A DNA stretch of 64,000 bases, from NCBI RefSeq assembly GCF_001983165.1, contig NZ_MNPU01000025.1, positions 1 to 64,000 of the forward strand, in the 5' to 3' direction. Each line of letters opens with the position of its first letter. The first letter of the stretch is position 1. Shown in pieces: positions 8,411-17,049 of this stretch. Below the pieces are notes generated by a model that saw only the letters and a list, made by a program, of their open reading frames with translations, was not told the origin of the DNA and searched no databases. Both the position numbers and the translations under genes were made by a program. This DNA comes from Pseudomonas gessardii (GTDB lineage Bacteria; Pseudomonadota; Gammaproteobacteria; Pseudomonadales; Pseudomonadaceae).

Positions 8411-9274
8411 ATGGACATATTGACTAGAAGTTGGCTGTGCATGCCCGCCAGCCAAAAACACATAGCGCGGAAAATTATTGAGTCTAACGCCGATATCGTA
8501 TTATTGGATCTGGAAGACTCAGTCCCAATGTGCAAAAAACAATTTGCACGCGAGCAACTGCTGACACTAGAGCACTCTATCCACAACCGGCGCAATCTAG
8601 CGATAAGAGTCAATACACTCACCAAGTCCGAAGGCATCAGAGATCTGGTTTTTTTGTTAGACCACAACATCGTTCCCGAATATTTAATCGTCCCCAAAGT
8701 AGAGTCAGCCGGCGAACTAAAAGTCCTTAATGAATTGACATGCGCTACTGGCCAACGAGTAAAAACCTTTGCAATCATCGAAACGTTAAAAGGATTGCGC
8801 TGCATCGACTCCATTATCAATGAAAAAACAAGCTTGCGCGGCTTGATTTTAGGCAGCGCGGACATCTCATCAGAGATCAATTTCAAAATCGCAGAGCGTG
8901 CACTGACCCAGATCAAGTGCGATATAGCCATCGCCGCCCTCAGCACGGGACTAATGGTCATTGACTCGCCCTGTTTTAAATTGAACAACGAAAAGGCGCT
9001 TAGAACAGAAATCGAGATGGCGAAAGAGTTTGGCTATTCGGGGAAAATTGCTATTCATCCAGCTCAAGTAGAACTGATAAATAAATTATTTACCCCGACA
9101 GCAATCGAACTGAAAAAAGCACGAGCAATTATCAAATGCCTCGAAGCATCAGAACCATTAACAGCCATATCCACCTTGGATGGAGAAATGCTGGGACCTC
9201 CTTTTGAAATCATGGCCCGCAGGCTTTTGGCAATTAACGAATCGCTCTCAAGAACCAATAGGAAGCCAGCATGA
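8411..9274 (+). CDS. CitE-like acyl-CoA lyase (HpcH/HpaI family)
   Basis: A 287-residue TIM-barrel enzyme of the citrate-lyase beta / malyl-CoA lyase group. It cleaves or forms a C-C bond between a 3-hydroxyacyl-CoA and an acyl-CoA plus a keto acid such as glyoxylate or pyruvate. Seen: LDLEDSV near residue 38, the CoA-binding arginine in LAIRVNT, VPKVES, metal ligands Glu in AIIETLKG and Asp in LGSADIS, and the terminal GKIAIHPAQV. All are in place, so it should be active. It starts two bases after the MFS stop with AGAGAGG upstream, and its stop overlaps the next ATG. Family members act in the methylmalyl-CoA and itaconate routes; which substrate applies here is unknown. Confidence 0.87.
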   Translation: MDILTRSWLCMPASQKHIARKIIESNADIVLLDLEDSVPMCKKQFAREQLLTLEHSIHNRRNLAIRVNTLTKSEGIRDLVFLLDHNIVPEYLIVPKVESAGELKVLNELTCATGQRVKTFAIIETLKGLRCIDSIINEKTSLRGLILGSADISSEINFKIAERALTQIKCDIAIAALSTGLMVIDSPCFKLNNEKALRTEIEMAKEFGYSGKIAIHPAQVELINKLFTPTAIELKKARAIIKCLEASEPLTAISTLDGEMLGPPFEIMARRLLAINESLSRTNRKPA

Positions 9275-9807
9275 ACATCAATCAACCGCTCCCCGGCAGC
9301 AAGGCATTAAGCAAACTAAGCAAAGTAGGGCCCGGACGCTATCGTGAGGATCATGGGCTTGGCTTCGATGACTTCATTATTGGCGATATATTTGAACATC
9401 GTCCAGGCCGTACGGTAACAGAAGCGGATAACGTCTGGATGTCGTTAATCTGTATGAATAACCACCCTGTCCATATCAATGCAGAATATGCAAAGCAAAC
9501 CGAATTTGGGCAAGTACTGGTATCGAGTCTGGTGACCTTTTCGATTGTCGGTGGGATGAGCCTGGCGAGCACGAGCGCAAAAGCAATTGCCAATTTAGGC
9601 TGGGATAAAGTACGCCTGGTTGCCCCTGTATTTGTTGGCGATACATTGTATGCCGAAAGCGAAGTCATCCATAAGCGCCCCTCTGCCAGTCGCCCCGGGC
9701 AAGGCATAGTAACGGTCCTAACCAAAGGACTCAAGGCAAACGGGCAAGTATGTTTGTCCTACGAGCGTAGTTTTCTGATTGCTCTCGACCAAGTACCCGC
9801 GGTTTGA
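9271..9807 (+). CDS. MaoC-type hydratase, mesaconyl-CoA-hydratase-like
   Basis: A 178-residue single hot-dog-fold enzyme that adds or removes water at an enoyl-CoA. Residues TEADNVW (about 49-55), NNHPVHINAEYA (about 61-72) and GDTLYAESEV (about 125) match the mesaconyl/itaconyl-CoA hydratase branch better than PhaJ, because the usual GDxNPxH is replaced by an N..P.H form. It is coupled to the CitE-like gene by an ATGA overlap. A hydratase and a CitE-type lyase side by side are exactly the pair used in mesaconyl-CoA/methylmalyl-CoA and itaconyl-CoA/citramalyl-CoA chemistry, so the two most likely act in sequence on a C4-C5 acyl-CoA, perhaps supplying the acyl donor for the oxoamine synthase. 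Confidence 0.83.
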   Translation: MNINQPLPGSKALSKLSKVGPGRYREDHGLGFDDFIIGDIFEHRPGRTVTEADNVWMSLICMNNHPVHINAEYAKQTEFGQVLVSSLVTFSIVGGMSLASTSAKAIANLGWDKVRLVAPVFVGDTLYAESEVIHKRPSASRPGQGIVTVLTKGLKANGQVCLSYERSFLIALDQVPAV

Positions 9808-9814
9808 GTAGCCT

Positions 9815-10732
9815 ATGAAAATTTTAGATGAGGCCTTGATAAAAAATATTATTAGTATGGAAGAAGCGATTGACGTACTTCGTGAAAACTATCGTCAATA
9901 CAGCAGTTCAAACGACAATAACCCTGCGCGAACTATCGTGAGAGTCCAGGAAAAACATGCAACGTTTGGGGTAATGCCCTACTACTCTCACTCTCACAAT
10001 TTATTTATGGTCAAGGTTGTTTCCCATCACTTATTCAACAAAGCCCATGGACGAACATCTATAAGTGGCGTGATTGTTATACAGGATGGCGCCACAGGGC
10101 AGATAAAAGCTCAAATGGATGCAGCAGCCATTACCGCTCTACGCACAGGCGCCACTGCAGGATTGGCGACTGATTTGCTGGCAATGGCCCACGCCAAAAA
10201 AGTTGCCGTCATCGGTGCAGGTGCTCAGGCAATGGCCGTATTTGAGGCTGTGTTGAGTGTCAGACAGGTAAACCAGGTGGCCGTCTGCTCGACAAGCCAG
10301 GCAAGCGCAGAACAGTTTATAGCTGACGCCAAAAGCCGGTTCAGTCGGGAGATTGAATACATCAGCCATCATAGCGCCCGCCAGGCGGTCTCAGGCGCCG
10401 ACATCATCTGCACGGCAACCACCTGCGCAACCCCCTTGTTCTCTGCCTGCGACGTAGCAAAGGGTGCCCATATAAACGCGGTAGGCAAGCATACGCTGTT
10501 GTCGCGTGAGTTCCCGTTGGAGCTTCTGCATCGGGCTATCTTAATGGTGGAAGATAGAAAAGCTGCAATTGAAGAGGCCGGGGATTATCACCAACACTCA
10601 ATATCCATTGCTGACATGCTGAACAGCCATTATGCAGTTCACCAAGGCAAGACCACGATCTTTTCTTCGGTAGGGACTGCTTTTCAGGACGCGTGCATCT
10701 GCATCGCAATCCTGAAGAAGCTAAAAATCTGA
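9815..10732 (+). CDS. Ornithine cyclodeaminase/mu-crystallin-family NAD(P)-dependent enzyme
   Basis: A 305-residue protein with the two-domain fold of ornithine cyclodeaminase, alanine dehydrogenase and ketimine reductase. Seen: substrate-side Lys in FMVKVVSHH (about 68), Arg in ITALRTGATAG (about 110), Rossmann loop VAVIGAGAQAMA (about 130) and the GADIICTAT strand (about 195). After GAHINAVG the sequence is KHTLLSREF, where classical ornithine cyclodeaminase has the catalytic Asp (Asp228 in P. putida). True cyclodeaminase activity is therefore doubtful, and imine or ketimine reduction or an SbnB-like reaction is at least as likely. It is the last gene of the low-GC operon, ending five bases from the convergent next gene. 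Confidence 0.83.
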   Translation: MKILDEALIKNIISMEEAIDVLRENYRQYSSSNDNNPARTIVRVQEKHATFGVMPYYSHSHNLFMVKVVSHHLFNKAHGRTSISGVIVIQDGATGQIKAQMDAAAITALRTGATAGLATDLLAMAHAKKVAVIGAGAQAMAVFEAVLSVRQVNQVAVCSTSQASAEQFIADAKSRFSREIEYISHHSARQAVSGADIICTATTCATPLFSACDVAKGAHINAVGKHTLLSREFPLELLHRAILMVEDRKAAIEEAGDYHQHSISIADMLNSHYAVHQGKTTIFSSVGTAFQDACICIAILKKLKI

Positions 10733-10737
10733 AAAAA

Positions 10738-12159
10738 TTACGAGGTTCCTAATCGGCATGCCAACGCCTTGGCCTGGATCGCCACATCCGTCACCGCCGT
10801 GCTCTCCCACCACATGCCGCGCAGCGGCGGGCCCATGGCAAAGAGCCGTTCACTGGCCACCCCCTGTTTATCCAGCACCGCCCCCGAGGCATCCGCCGCT
10901 ATCCCTAGCGCCAATGGCCCGGGCTTGATCAAGCCGCGCGCCAGCAATTGCCTGGGCAACGGGCGGGCCACGCAGCGCCAGTCGTATTCGATCCCGCTGG
11001 AGTTGATCAAGGCCGCGCCACTGACGAAGGAGGTGTGCTGTTCGCCACGACGGCGCAAGCGCAGGGTCACTTCGCCGTTTACCGTGGGCTCCAGGCCCAG
11101 GAACGAAGCGGCCTGGATCCGCAGGCGCCCTTCCCCGTGCAGCCGCGCCACCAGCTCGGCGCTCAACGGTGGCGAGCGGTGGTGATGGCTCTCCCACCAG
11201 GGCCGTACATGGCGCACGAACTGGCGCTTCTCGCGCTCGCTGGCCTGGCTCCACAGGCGGCCGATATGGGCGCGCACAGTGTCCAGGGGAGCTTGCCAGT
11301 CGATGCCCTGGGCCAGGGCGCTCTGGCATTGGCCGCGCACTGCCCGCAGTAGTTGCCGCGGGCTGCGCAGGCACTGATCTTCAGCGAGAAAGTCCACCCA
11401 GGCCGGGGGTTGCCGGCGCACATGGGGCAGCAAGCCATGGCGTGAAAAAATCTCGATCGGCCCGCGATGCCCGGCCTGTTCCAGTGACACCACAGCATCG
11501 ACCATGGTCAGGCCGGAGCCGATGATCAACACCGTGGAGTGTGGGTCCAGTTGCGTCATGGCGCGCACATCCCACGGGTCAAGCGCCGCCGCATTCAAGC
11601 CGCTGGAGTGGGTTTGCGGCGTGCGCGCCGCTGGGAACATGCCCGTGGCCAGTACGGCCTGGGCACCGTGCAGTGGTTGGCCGTCATCCAGGGTCAGGTG
11701 TACGCCGTCCGGTCCCACCTGCGCATCGATGACCTCGGCGCGGATGTGCGTGAGCGTTGACGCCGACCCCTCCCGGGCCTGCGCCAGCCGCTGTTGCGCA
11801 TACAGGCCAAAGATCCCCCGGGGTGGGAACAGCTCGCTGACGGGGACGTGTTGCTGATCCGATTCCGGCCAGCCGCCAGCGGCGATGTAGTCGGTCAACC
11901 AGTGGGTCAAGTCGTCGGCGTTGTCCGGGTCCACACTCATGCGTGCCGCATTGCCATTGAGGGTGTGCCCCAGCTCCACCGCACTATAGGCTTCGCCCCG
12001 TCCAAGCTCTGCACGCGGCTCGATCACCAGAATCTTTCGCGTGCCGGGCAAACGCAGCAACTGCACGGCCAGCAGCGTACCGCTCAGCCCCCCGCCGATG
12101 ATCAGCACATCGGCGTTGCAGATGGCCTTTGTCGCCTGTCCACGTTCGGTTTCACTCAT
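10738..12159 (-). CDS. FAD/NAD(P)-binding protein (YdhS-like oxidoreductase)
   Basis: A 473-residue soluble flavoprotein with an N-terminal dinucleotide motif DVLIIGGGLSGTLLAVQLL, a second GSGLTMVDAVVSL motif near residue 215 for NAD(P), and the ATGMFP segment of the FAD-NAD(P)-binding family. Substrate is not known for this group. It is back at the high GC of the chromosome and is convergent with the low-GC operon with only five bases between stops, so it is not part of that pathway. The closest named relatives I recall are YdhS-type proteins, often annotated as hydroxyacylglutathione-linked without proof. Confidence 0.75.
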   Translation of the reverse strand: MSETERGQATKAICNADVLIIGGGLSGTLLAVQLLRLPGTRKILVIEPRAELGRGEAYSAVELGHTLNGNAARMSVDPDNADDLTHWLTDYIAAGGWPESDQQHVPVSELFPPRGIFGLYAQQRLAQAREGSASTLTHIRAEVIDAQVGPDGVHLTLDDGQPLHGAQAVLATGMFPAARTPQTHSSGLNAAALDPWDVRAMTQLDPHSTVLIIGSGLTMVDAVVSLEQAGHRGPIEIFSRHGLLPHVRRQPPAWVDFLAEDQCLRSPRQLLRAVRGQCQSALAQGIDWQAPLDTVRAHIGRLWSQASEREKRQFVRHVRPWWESHHHRSPPLSAELVARLHGEGRLRIQAASFLGLEPTVNGEVTLRLRRRGEQHTSFVSGAALINSSGIEYDWRCVARPLPRQLLARGLIKPGPLALGIAADASGAVLDKQGVASERLFAMGPPLRGMWWESTAVTDVAIQAKALACRLGTS

Positions 12160-12418
12160 GCAAATATGCCCTTACTGGTTGCCCGAATAATGCTTATGCC
12201 CATCGCCTGCGCCAGCGTAAACCCGCGTTCAGAGCGACGTGGCTGCGTTAGTTATATAGCCAGGCGCGCTCCGTTGCACGAGTTACGCCAAGATGGAGAA
12301 CCCCACACTTTCTCGATTGCGATGAAACTGTTAGCGCCATTCGTGGGTTTTTCCATGGGCAGGGAACGCACACCATGGGCCGCAACACGCCCTTTCCTGC
12401 CGATTCCCGGAGCTTTTC
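12160..12418. promoter_or_regulatory. Divergent promoter region
   Basis: A 259-base gap between the minus-strand flavoprotein gene and the plus-strand beta-propeller gene. It holds no plausible gene and no clear repeat. It should contain promoters for both. CGGAG is visible six bases before the ATG at 12419. Confidence 0.35.
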
Positions 12419-13582
12419 ATGCACCTCAAGCACGCCTTTATCTGGCCTGCCCTGGCCTTGTCGATTGCCATCAACAGCCAGGCGGCTCAGGCCCAACCGA
12501 TACCCAGCGAGCAAACTATTGGCACCATCGAGCAGGTGTTCGCCTTCCATGACGCCATGCCCACCGGCGTCAGCGTTGCCGAAAACGGGCGGATCTTTGT
12601 CAATTTTCCACGCTGGGGCGACGCGGTGCCCTTCACCGTGGGTGAGCTGCGCGATGGCCAGGTCGTGCCTTACCCTGACCTGGCTATGAACCAGGCCGAC
12701 CCGAAAGACCCGGCCAAGGGTTTTATCAGTGTGCAAAGTGTGGTGGCCGATGGTCGCGGGCGGATCTGGATACTGGATACTGCCGCCCCCGGTTTCGCCT
12801 CGCCAACGCCCGGCGGTGCCAAGTTGGTGGCCGTCGATCTGGCCACCAACAAAGTGGTCAAGACCCTGGTGTTCCCGAAAAACGTGATGCTGCCCAGCAC
12901 CTACGTCAACGATATGCGTTTTGACTTCCGGGTGGGCGATGAAGGGGTGATCTACATCACCGACTCGGCCCTGAGCGGTCCCGGGGCGATCATCGTCATG
13001 GACATTGCCAGCGGCACCGCCCTACGCCGCCTCAGCGGTGCCACCTCGACCTCGGTAGACCCGAATTTCGTGCCCAAGGTCGAAGGCCAGGTCTTGCAGG
13101 TTCGCAACACCGACGGCAGCACCCGTCCGTTTGCGGTAGCGTCCGATGGCATCGCCCTGTCCGCCGACGGCCAGACGCTGTACTTCTGCCCGCTGTCCAG
13201 CCGCCATCTGTACTCGGTACCCACCGCGTTGCTGCGCGACACCTCGGTCAGCGAAGCGCAGCTGGATATGGCGGTCAAGGACCTGGGGGAAAAAGGCGCT
13301 TCCGATGGCCTCGAAGCCGATGCCTCCGGCGCCCTGTATGCCGGCGACTACGAACACAACAGCGTGCGCAAACGCCTGGCGGACGGACAGTGGCAGACCA
13401 TCGTCCACGACCCACGTGTGCTCTGGCCCGATACCCTGTCCATCGGGCCGGACGGTTACCTGTATTTCATGGCCAACCAGTTGCATCGCCAGGGCATCTT
13501 CCACGCAGGTCGCGACTTGCGCCAGAAGCCCTACAGCCTGCTGCGCGTGAAGATTGATGCGGCGCCGGCACCCACCCTCTAG
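12419..13582 (+). CDS. Major royal jelly/yellow-type beta-propeller protein
   Basis: A 387-residue exported protein of the MRJP/yellow family, a six-bladed beta-propeller related to dopachrome-converting proteins; bacterial members have no settled function. A Sec signal peptide ends at about AQA (residue 25). Family signatures: TGVSVAENGRIFVNFPRW near residue 42, GRIWILDTAAPG near 116, YVNDMRFD near 163, SDGIALSADGQTLYFCPLSS near 242 and SDGLEADASGALYAGDYEHN near 299. It is followed after 35 bases by the betaine-binding-like gene on the same strand, which may be co-transcribed. Likely periplasmic. Confidence 0.85.
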   Translation: MHLKHAFIWPALALSIAINSQAAQAQPIPSEQTIGTIEQVFAFHDAMPTGVSVAENGRIFVNFPRWGDAVPFTVGELRDGQVVPYPDLAMNQADPKDPAKGFISVQSVVADGRGRIWILDTAAPGFASPTPGGAKLVAVDLATNKVVKTLVFPKNVMLPSTYVNDMRFDFRVGDEGVIYITDSALSGPGAIIVMDIASGTALRRLSGATSTSVDPNFVPKVEGQVLQVRNTDGSTRPFAVASDGIALSADGQTLYFCPLSSRHLYSVPTALLRDTSVSEAQLDMAVKDLGEKGASDGLEADASGALYAGDYEHNSVRKRLADGQWQTIVHDPRVLWPDTLSIGPDGYLYFMANQLHRQGIFHAGRDLRQKPYSLLRVKIDAAPAPTL

Positions 13583-13617
13583 CCCCGTGATCAGCCGTAC
13601 CTCTTGGAGGAAGCAAC

Positions 13618-14499
13618 ATGCGCAGACACCCACCCCGGCGCCCGGCGAAAACGCTGACCGTGACCCACCAGGACTTTTCCCTGGCCAATATCGCCAGCGG
13701 CTCGCGTGTGGTGCGCCTGGGCGTCACCGATCTGTCCTTCCATCGCGCCACCGCCGCCGTGGTGGCGCTGGTCCTGCAGCGCATGGGCCTGACTGTCGAA
13801 CGGCAATATGCCCTGCACGAAGTGAATTTCGAGCGCTTGCGCGAAGGCGCCATCGACATGTTGGCCTCGGCCTGGCTGCCATGCAGCCATGGTGTGTACC
13901 GACAGGCCATGCCCGTCCGTGAACTGGGCCTGCATTACCAGCCCTATGCCATGTGGGGCGTGCCCGACTATGTGAGCGAGGCAGATGTGGCATCCATCGA
14001 CGACCTGCTCAAGCCCGAGGTTCGCGCGCGCATGCACCCGCTGATCCAGGGGATCGGGCTGGGCGCAGGGATTACCCGGTTTTCCCTGAAAATCATGGAC
14101 GAATACGGCTTGAGCAACGCCGGCTATCAATTTCGCACGGGCACTCAGGACGATTGCATCGACGCCTTTGAGGCCCTGTACCGCCAAGGGCACTGGGGTA
14201 TCGTGCCGTTGTGGCATCCGCAGTTCCTGCACCACCGCTATCGTATCCGCGAATTGAAGGACCCCAGGGGTTTGCTCGGCAATGTGGATCGGGCGGTGCT
14301 GCTGGCGCGGGAAGATCGCCTGGCGTTGCTGACCCGTGCAGAGATTCAGGTGCTGGATAATATTCGTCTGTCGAACCCGGTCGTTGCCGAGCTGGATAAT
14401 GCATTCAACCGGGGTGAACGCTCGGCGGATGAGGCAGCCAGGGAGTGGCTGGCGCGGCATCCGCAGATTCTGCGCGGGTGGCTGGCACCGGTGAGCTGA
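13618..14499 (+). CDS. Glycine-betaine-type substrate-binding protein, no signal peptide
   Basis: A 293-residue OpuAC/ProX-fold protein: VVRLGVTDLSFHRATAAVV opens lobe one, MLASAWLPCSHGVY carries the aromatic/ligand loop near residue 80, and IDDLLKPEV and TGTQDDCIDAF follow in the expected order. Strikingly, no hydrophobic signal peptide is present (the N-terminus is RRHPPRRPAKTLTVTHQDFS), and no permease or ATPase gene is adjacent. It may be a cytoplasmic ligand binder or an enzyme-like relative rather than a transporter part. TTGGAGGA sits before the ATG at 13618. Quaternary amines are the family's ligands; the actual ligand is unknown. Confidence 0.8.
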   Translation: MRRHPPRRPAKTLTVTHQDFSLANIASGSRVVRLGVTDLSFHRATAAVVALVLQRMGLTVERQYALHEVNFERLREGAIDMLASAWLPCSHGVYRQAMPVRELGLHYQPYAMWGVPDYVSEADVASIDDLLKPEVRARMHPLIQGIGLGAGITRFSLKIMDEYGLSNAGYQFRTGTQDDCIDAFEALYRQGHWGIVPLWHPQFLHHRYRIRELKDPRGLLGNVDRAVLLAREDRLALLTRAEIQVLDNIRLSNPVVAELDNAFNRGERSADEAAREWLARHPQILRGWLAPVS

Positions 14500-14595
14500 C
14501 AGAAGACGGGCTGTTGCGCAGGCGTTCCAACAGCGTTTCACTGGCACAGTGCAAGTGCGCTCTGCCCCTGCGTCCCTGCAGGGTAATAGCCCGGG

Positions 14596-15018
14596 TCAGT
14601 CGTACTCGACAATCCCCAGTTGCTTGGCCATGAACAGCTCATTGCGCTCGACGATTTCCTCGACCACTTTGCCTTCGGCATTGAACCGGAAGTACGTCAA
14701 CGCGCTCCAGGCCAGGTCTTTGCCGCTCACATCAAACCCATGCCAGGTGTTGGAGCCCTTGGCGTGATGCATCAACGCAACCACCACCACATCAGCGGCC
14801 ACCACTTCTTTTTGGAAGGTTGTCTCGATCGACTCGTAGCGCTCGGTCACGTTCAGGCGCAAGGCCTGTTTGAACGGTTCGACACCGACGATAGGCGCCG
14901 GACAATCGGGGCGATGAACCACCACATCGTCGGCAAAAAATTCCGCTACGCGCTCAACATCCTTACCGTCGACGCAATACTTGAAGTACTTTTTCACCAC
15001 ATCCAGATGCTTGCTCAT
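14596..15018 (-). CDS. NTF2-like/SnoaL-type protein
   Basis: A 140-residue single-domain alpha+beta cone protein. The N-terminal helix contains KYFKYCVDGKDVERVAEFFADDVVVHRPD, typical of SnoaL/NTF2-like polyketide-cyclase or dehydratase folds, followed by curved strands (TTFQKEVVAADVVVVALMHHA). The start at 15018 is chosen because GGAG lies seven bases upstream; an in-frame ATG at 15051 lacks this. It is divergent from a LysR gene at 15150, which probably controls it. Activity cannot be predicted. Confidence 0.75.
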   Translation of the reverse strand: MSKHLDVVKKYFKYCVDGKDVERVAEFFADDVVVHRPDCPAPIVGVEPFKQALRLNVTERYESIETTFQKEVVAADVVVVALMHHAKGSNTWHGFDVSGKDLAWSALTYFRFNAEGKVVEEIVERNELFMAKQLGIVEYD

Positions 15019-15149
15019 TTCGACTCCAATCAAGGTTTTCCCTGCACTCAACGGCTAGACTGGCAGAGGCAAAAAAAGCTTAACGGTCGGCATAAACCTG
15101 AAAAATGCTGTAACTGGAAAACACCCTTGCGCGCAGTGGAGCAATGCTG

Positions 15150-16043
15150 ATGGATCGCTGGACCGAATATGAGTTGTTTGTAAAGGTCGCGGAACTGGGC
15201 AGCGTGACCAAGGCCGCAGACGCCCTGGACCTGTCCAGTGCGGCGGCCAGCCGGCACTTGGCGGCACTGGAGAATCGCCTGGGCGTGAGGCTGATCGAGC
15301 GCAGCACCCGGCGCTTGTTCGTCACCGAAGTCGGCAAGGTGTTCTACACCAATTCCAAGGCCGCCCTCACGGCGATGCAAGGCGCGACCGAGGCCGTCAG
15401 CGCGAGCAAAAACCATCCGCATGGGGTGTTGCGTGTGACCGCATCCTTATCCCTGTGCCTGCAACATATCCTACCGCTGGTGCCCAAGTTCAAGGAGCAG
15501 TACCCGGATGTGCGCCTGGAGATCGTGGCCGAGAACCGCTACCACGACATCATTGACGACAACATCGACGTCGCCCTGCGCACCCGCGACAGTGAGCCGG
15601 ACTCCAGCCTGGTGATCCGCCGCCTGACCGATACCCGACGCATACTGGCTGCTTCGCCGGACTACCTCGAGCGTTGCGGTCGCCCGCTACATCCGCAGGC
15701 GTTGGCCGAGCATCAACTGTTGCTCTACACCTACGCCACCGATCCCTATGAGCTGACGTTCCAGCGCGAAGACCAGACCATCACGGTGCCCGCCACTCCG
15801 GCGCTGGAATCCAACGACGGCTATCTGTTGCGCGCGGTTGCGTTGCAGGGCCTGGGCATCCTCGCGCAACCCACCTATGTGATCCACGACGATATCGTCG
15901 CCGGGCGCCTGGTGCCGATCCTCAGCGAGTGGAACCTGCCCCGCCTGGAAATCAACCTCGTCTACCCCTCGCGACGCCACTTGCCGGCCAAGACCCGGGT
16001 GTTTATCGATTTTATCGTCAAGGAGTTCCAGCACCTGGATTGA
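15150..16043 (+). CDS. LysR-family transcriptional regulator
   Basis: A 297-residue LysR protein. The winged helix-turn-helix spans residues 1-60 (ELGSVTKAADALDLSSAAASRHL) and the periplasmic-binding-like effector domain spans about 88-295. The ATG at 15150 is preferred over 15144 because GGAG lies eight rather than two to four bases before it. It is divergent from the NTF2-like gene, the normal LysR target layout, and convergent with the p-hydroxyphenylacetate hydroxylase genes (11 bases between stops), which are less likely to be its target. Confidence 0.88.
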   Translation: MDRWTEYELFVKVAELGSVTKAADALDLSSAAASRHLAALENRLGVRLIERSTRRLFVTEVGKVFYTNSKAALTAMQGATEAVSASKNHPHGVLRVTASLSLCLQHILPLVPKFKEQYPDVRLEIVAENRYHDIIDDNIDVALRTRDSEPDSSLVIRRLTDTRRILAASPDYLERCGRPLHPQALAEHQLLLYTYATDPYELTFQREDQTITVPATPALESNDGYLLRAVALQGLGILAQPTYVIHDDIVAGRLVPILSEWNLPRLEINLVYPSRRHLPAKTRVFIDFIVKEFQHLD

Positions 16044-16053
16044 ACCGTCGCGC

Positions 16054-16986
16054 TCAGTGTTGGATCACTGCTTTGAGTACCGTCTTGAAGGTCTCCAGTT
16101 GCTCAGCGCTGAATTGGCTGAAGACTGTGTCCTGCTGCTCACGGGCGATGGTCCACAACGCCTCGGTTTCGTCGATGCCCTTGGTGGTGAGTTTGACCCG
16201 ATCCTGATCGTCGCGGACCAACGCCTTGCGCTTGAGGTTGTTCACCGCCTCTTCGATCTCACGCACCGGCATTGCCACTTCGCGCTGTAGTTCTGCCAGG
16301 CTCAGGCCGGCATCGTTCTCCAGCACCATCAGCATGCGCGCTTCACTGGTGCGCAGGCCGGTGGACAGTTGGCGCGGTTGGTAACTGGCCTGATAGGCCC
16401 GCAGCGCCTGAGTCATCAGGTAGTAGAGGTTATGGCTCAGGCGGCCCTGGAAATGGCTGCTGGGGGGCTGGCCTTCCTCGCGCCGGGTCATGCGGGTGTG
16501 CGGCAGCACCATGGAATAGGCACCCTGGTGATACAACAACGGCGAGCGGCCGCAGTCGTCGAAGGCCACCACTTTGCCAATCATGATCCAGTGGTCACCC
16601 CCGTCTACCTGCTGGTACTTCTCACACTCAAAACGGGCCGAGCAGTCAGCCAGCACCGGCGCCCCACCCTCACCGGCCTGGTACTCGACATCGGCAAAGC
16701 GGTCTTCCCTGGGCCGGGCAAAGTTGTTCGACAGCTCGATCTGATCGGCCGCCAGCACATTCACCGCAAAGTGCGTAGCGCTTTCAAACACAACGTGGCT
16801 GGTGGAGCGTTTGTCGATGCTCCAGAGGATCAGCGGCGGGTCCAAAGACACCGAATTGAAGCTGTTGGCGGTCACACCGACCTTGCGCCCGCTGGCGTCG
16901 GCGGCGGTGACCACGGTGACACCGGTGGCGAAATTGCCCAGGGCGCGGCGAAACGCGCGGCTATCGATTTTGTTTTCAGTAGACAT
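16054..16986 (-). CDS. p-Hydroxyphenylacetate 3-hydroxylase, flavin reductase C1 (reductase-MarR fusion)
   Basis: A 310-residue NADH:FMN reductase feeding reduced FMN to the oxygenase encoded just upstream. Residues 1-165 form a HpaC-type flavin reductase domain (FATGVTVVTA, VGVTANSFNSVSLDPPLILWS, FAVNVLAADQ, PLLYHQGAY). Residues about 185-310 form a MarR-like winged-helix domain (LRTSEARMLMVLENDAGLSLAELQREVAMP). This fusion is the known C1 architecture of Acinetobacter baumannii HPAH, in which the MarR-like part binds p-hydroxyphenylacetate and speeds up FMN reduction. The pairing with a C2 homologue 63 bases upstream makes the assignment strong. Confidence 0.9.
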   Translation of the reverse strand: MSTENKIDSRAFRRALGNFATGVTVVTAADASGRKVGVTANSFNSVSLDPPLILWSIDKRSTSHVVFESATHFAVNVLAADQIELSNNFARPREDRFADVEYQAGEGGAPVLADCSARFECEKYQQVDGGDHWIMIGKVVAFDDCGRSPLLYHQGAYSMVLPHTRMTRREEGQPPSSHFQGRLSHNLYYLMTQALRAYQASYQPRQLSTGLRTSEARMLMVLENDAGLSLAELQREVAMPVREIEEAVNNLKRKALVRDDQDRVKLTTKGIDETEALWTIAREQQDTVFSQFSAEQLETFKTVLKAVIQH

Positions 16987-17049
16987 GCAAGGCTCCCGGG
17001 CGGGCCGATGGCCCCACCCTGATTGTTCTTATAGGTAAGCGTGGCCTGC

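Noticed and set aside
9815-10732. Calling the gene ornithine cyclodeaminase outright
   Set aside because: The catalytic Asp position reads KHT, so only the family was assigned.
12248-12736. Minus-strand frame in the gap before the MRJP-like gene
   Set aside because: It overlaps the start and signal peptide of the MRJP-like gene and shows no domain.
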